NCBI GenBank assembly: GCA_900754775.1
Contig: CAAEDZ010000103.1
Location: 1-5,853, forward strand
DNA: 5,853 nucleotides
Direction: 5' to 3'
Source: Clostridia bacterium
GTDB lineage: Bacteria > Bacillota_A > Clostridia > Christensenellales > Aristaeellaceae
Made by a program: the position numbers and the translations under genes. Every line of letters begins with the position of its first letter. The stretch's first letter is position 1. Below are positions 5,510-5,853 of the stretch, piece after piece. A model generated the notes under the pieces. That model was given only the letters and a program-made list of their open reading frames with translations, was not told where the DNA came from and did not search any database.

Positions 5510-5853
5510 ATGTCTGAGGTTTGCTTCCATGCCGTAGGCAGGAGAAAAAAGGCGATCGCTCGCGTTCGTCTGATCCCCGGCGAGGGCAATATCATCATCA
5601 ACAAGCGCTCCATCGACGATTATTTCGGCTATGAGACGCTCAAGACCGTCGTTCGTCAGCCGCTGGTCCTCACCGAGACCAATGGCCGCTTCGACGTCAT
5701 CGTCAACTGCAAGGGCGGCGGCTTCACCGGCCAGGCCGGCGCCATCCGCCATGGCATCGCCCGCGCGCTGGTGAAGGCCAACGAGGAATACAAGCCCGCC
5801 ATCAAGAAGGCCGGCTACCTCACCCGCGACCCGCGCATGAAGGAGCGCAAGAA
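5510..5853 (+). CDS. rpsI: 30S ribosomal protein S9 (partial, C-terminus outside window)
   Basis: The first 114 residues of about 130. ATG 5510 follows GGGAGGAGG (5494-5502) by seven bases and the L13 stop by 18 bases. The N-terminal [17 protein letters not shown] (10-26) and the family signature [19 protein letters not shown] (69-87) are intact, followed by [11 protein letters not shown] near the edge. The missing end would carry the basic tail, usually ending in SKR, whose last residues contact the P-site tRNA. Paired with rplM, as in most bacteria, and read from the same promoter. Confidence 0.99.
   Translation, partial: MSEVCFHAVGRRKKAIARVRLIPGEGNIIINKRSIDDYFGYETLKTVVRQPLVLTETNGRFDVIVNCKGGGFTGQAGAIRHGIARALVKANEEYKPAIKKAGYLTRDPRMKERK

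Overview
The window is GC-rich chromosomal DNA with a strong G/C bias at codon third positions. It most likely comes from a spore-forming anaerobe of the Bacillota, class Clostridia. Three things point there: an oxygen-sensitive 2-hydroxyacyl-CoA dehydratase-type activase, a SpoIIQ-like membrane-anchored LytM protein, and a typical Clostridia rplM-rpsI pair with consensus housekeeping promoters. The genus cannot be told from this sequence. No mobile element, CRISPR array, tRNA or rRNA was seen.

Layout. (1) Positions 1-2011, minus strand: the N-terminal 670 residues of a large dehydratase activase with two tandem BcrAD/BadFG-type ATPase domains; it runs off the left edge. (2) Positions 2012-2230: a divergent intergenic region holding an extended -10 promoter and a GC hairpin for the activase, a perfect 14-bp palindrome, and a possible sigma-F promoter for the gene to the right. 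(3) Positions 2231-2896, plus strand: a SpoIIQ-like M23/LytM protein. (4) Positions 2898-4030, minus strand: a two-gene unit, a NudF-like Nudix hydrolase followed by a RimJ/RimL-type GNAT acetyltransferase, joined by an ATGA overlap. It ends tail to tail with the LytM gene, leaving one base between stop codons. (5) Positions 4031-4184: a second divergent promoter region. (6) Positions 4185-4833, plus strand: a small P-loop NTPase and a 73-residue single-pass membrane protein, one base apart, closed by a strong intrinsic terminator at 4845-4883. (7) Positions 4931-5853, plus strand: a consensus promoter, a structured leader of about 97 nt, rplM (L13), then rpsI (S9), cut by the right edge.

How the genes work together. 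The ribosomal pair is a classic operon, and its structured leader suggests feedback by a ribosomal protein. The Nudix and GNAT genes are co-translated but have no obvious shared pathway. The NTPase and the small membrane protein look like a functional pair of unknown role. The LytM protein probably acts at the forespore membrane during engulfment. I see no complete undescribed system. The most distinctive points are the two-domain activase that keeps both cluster cysteines in each half, the LytM domain with zinc ligands but a replaced catalytic histidine, and the rplM leader.
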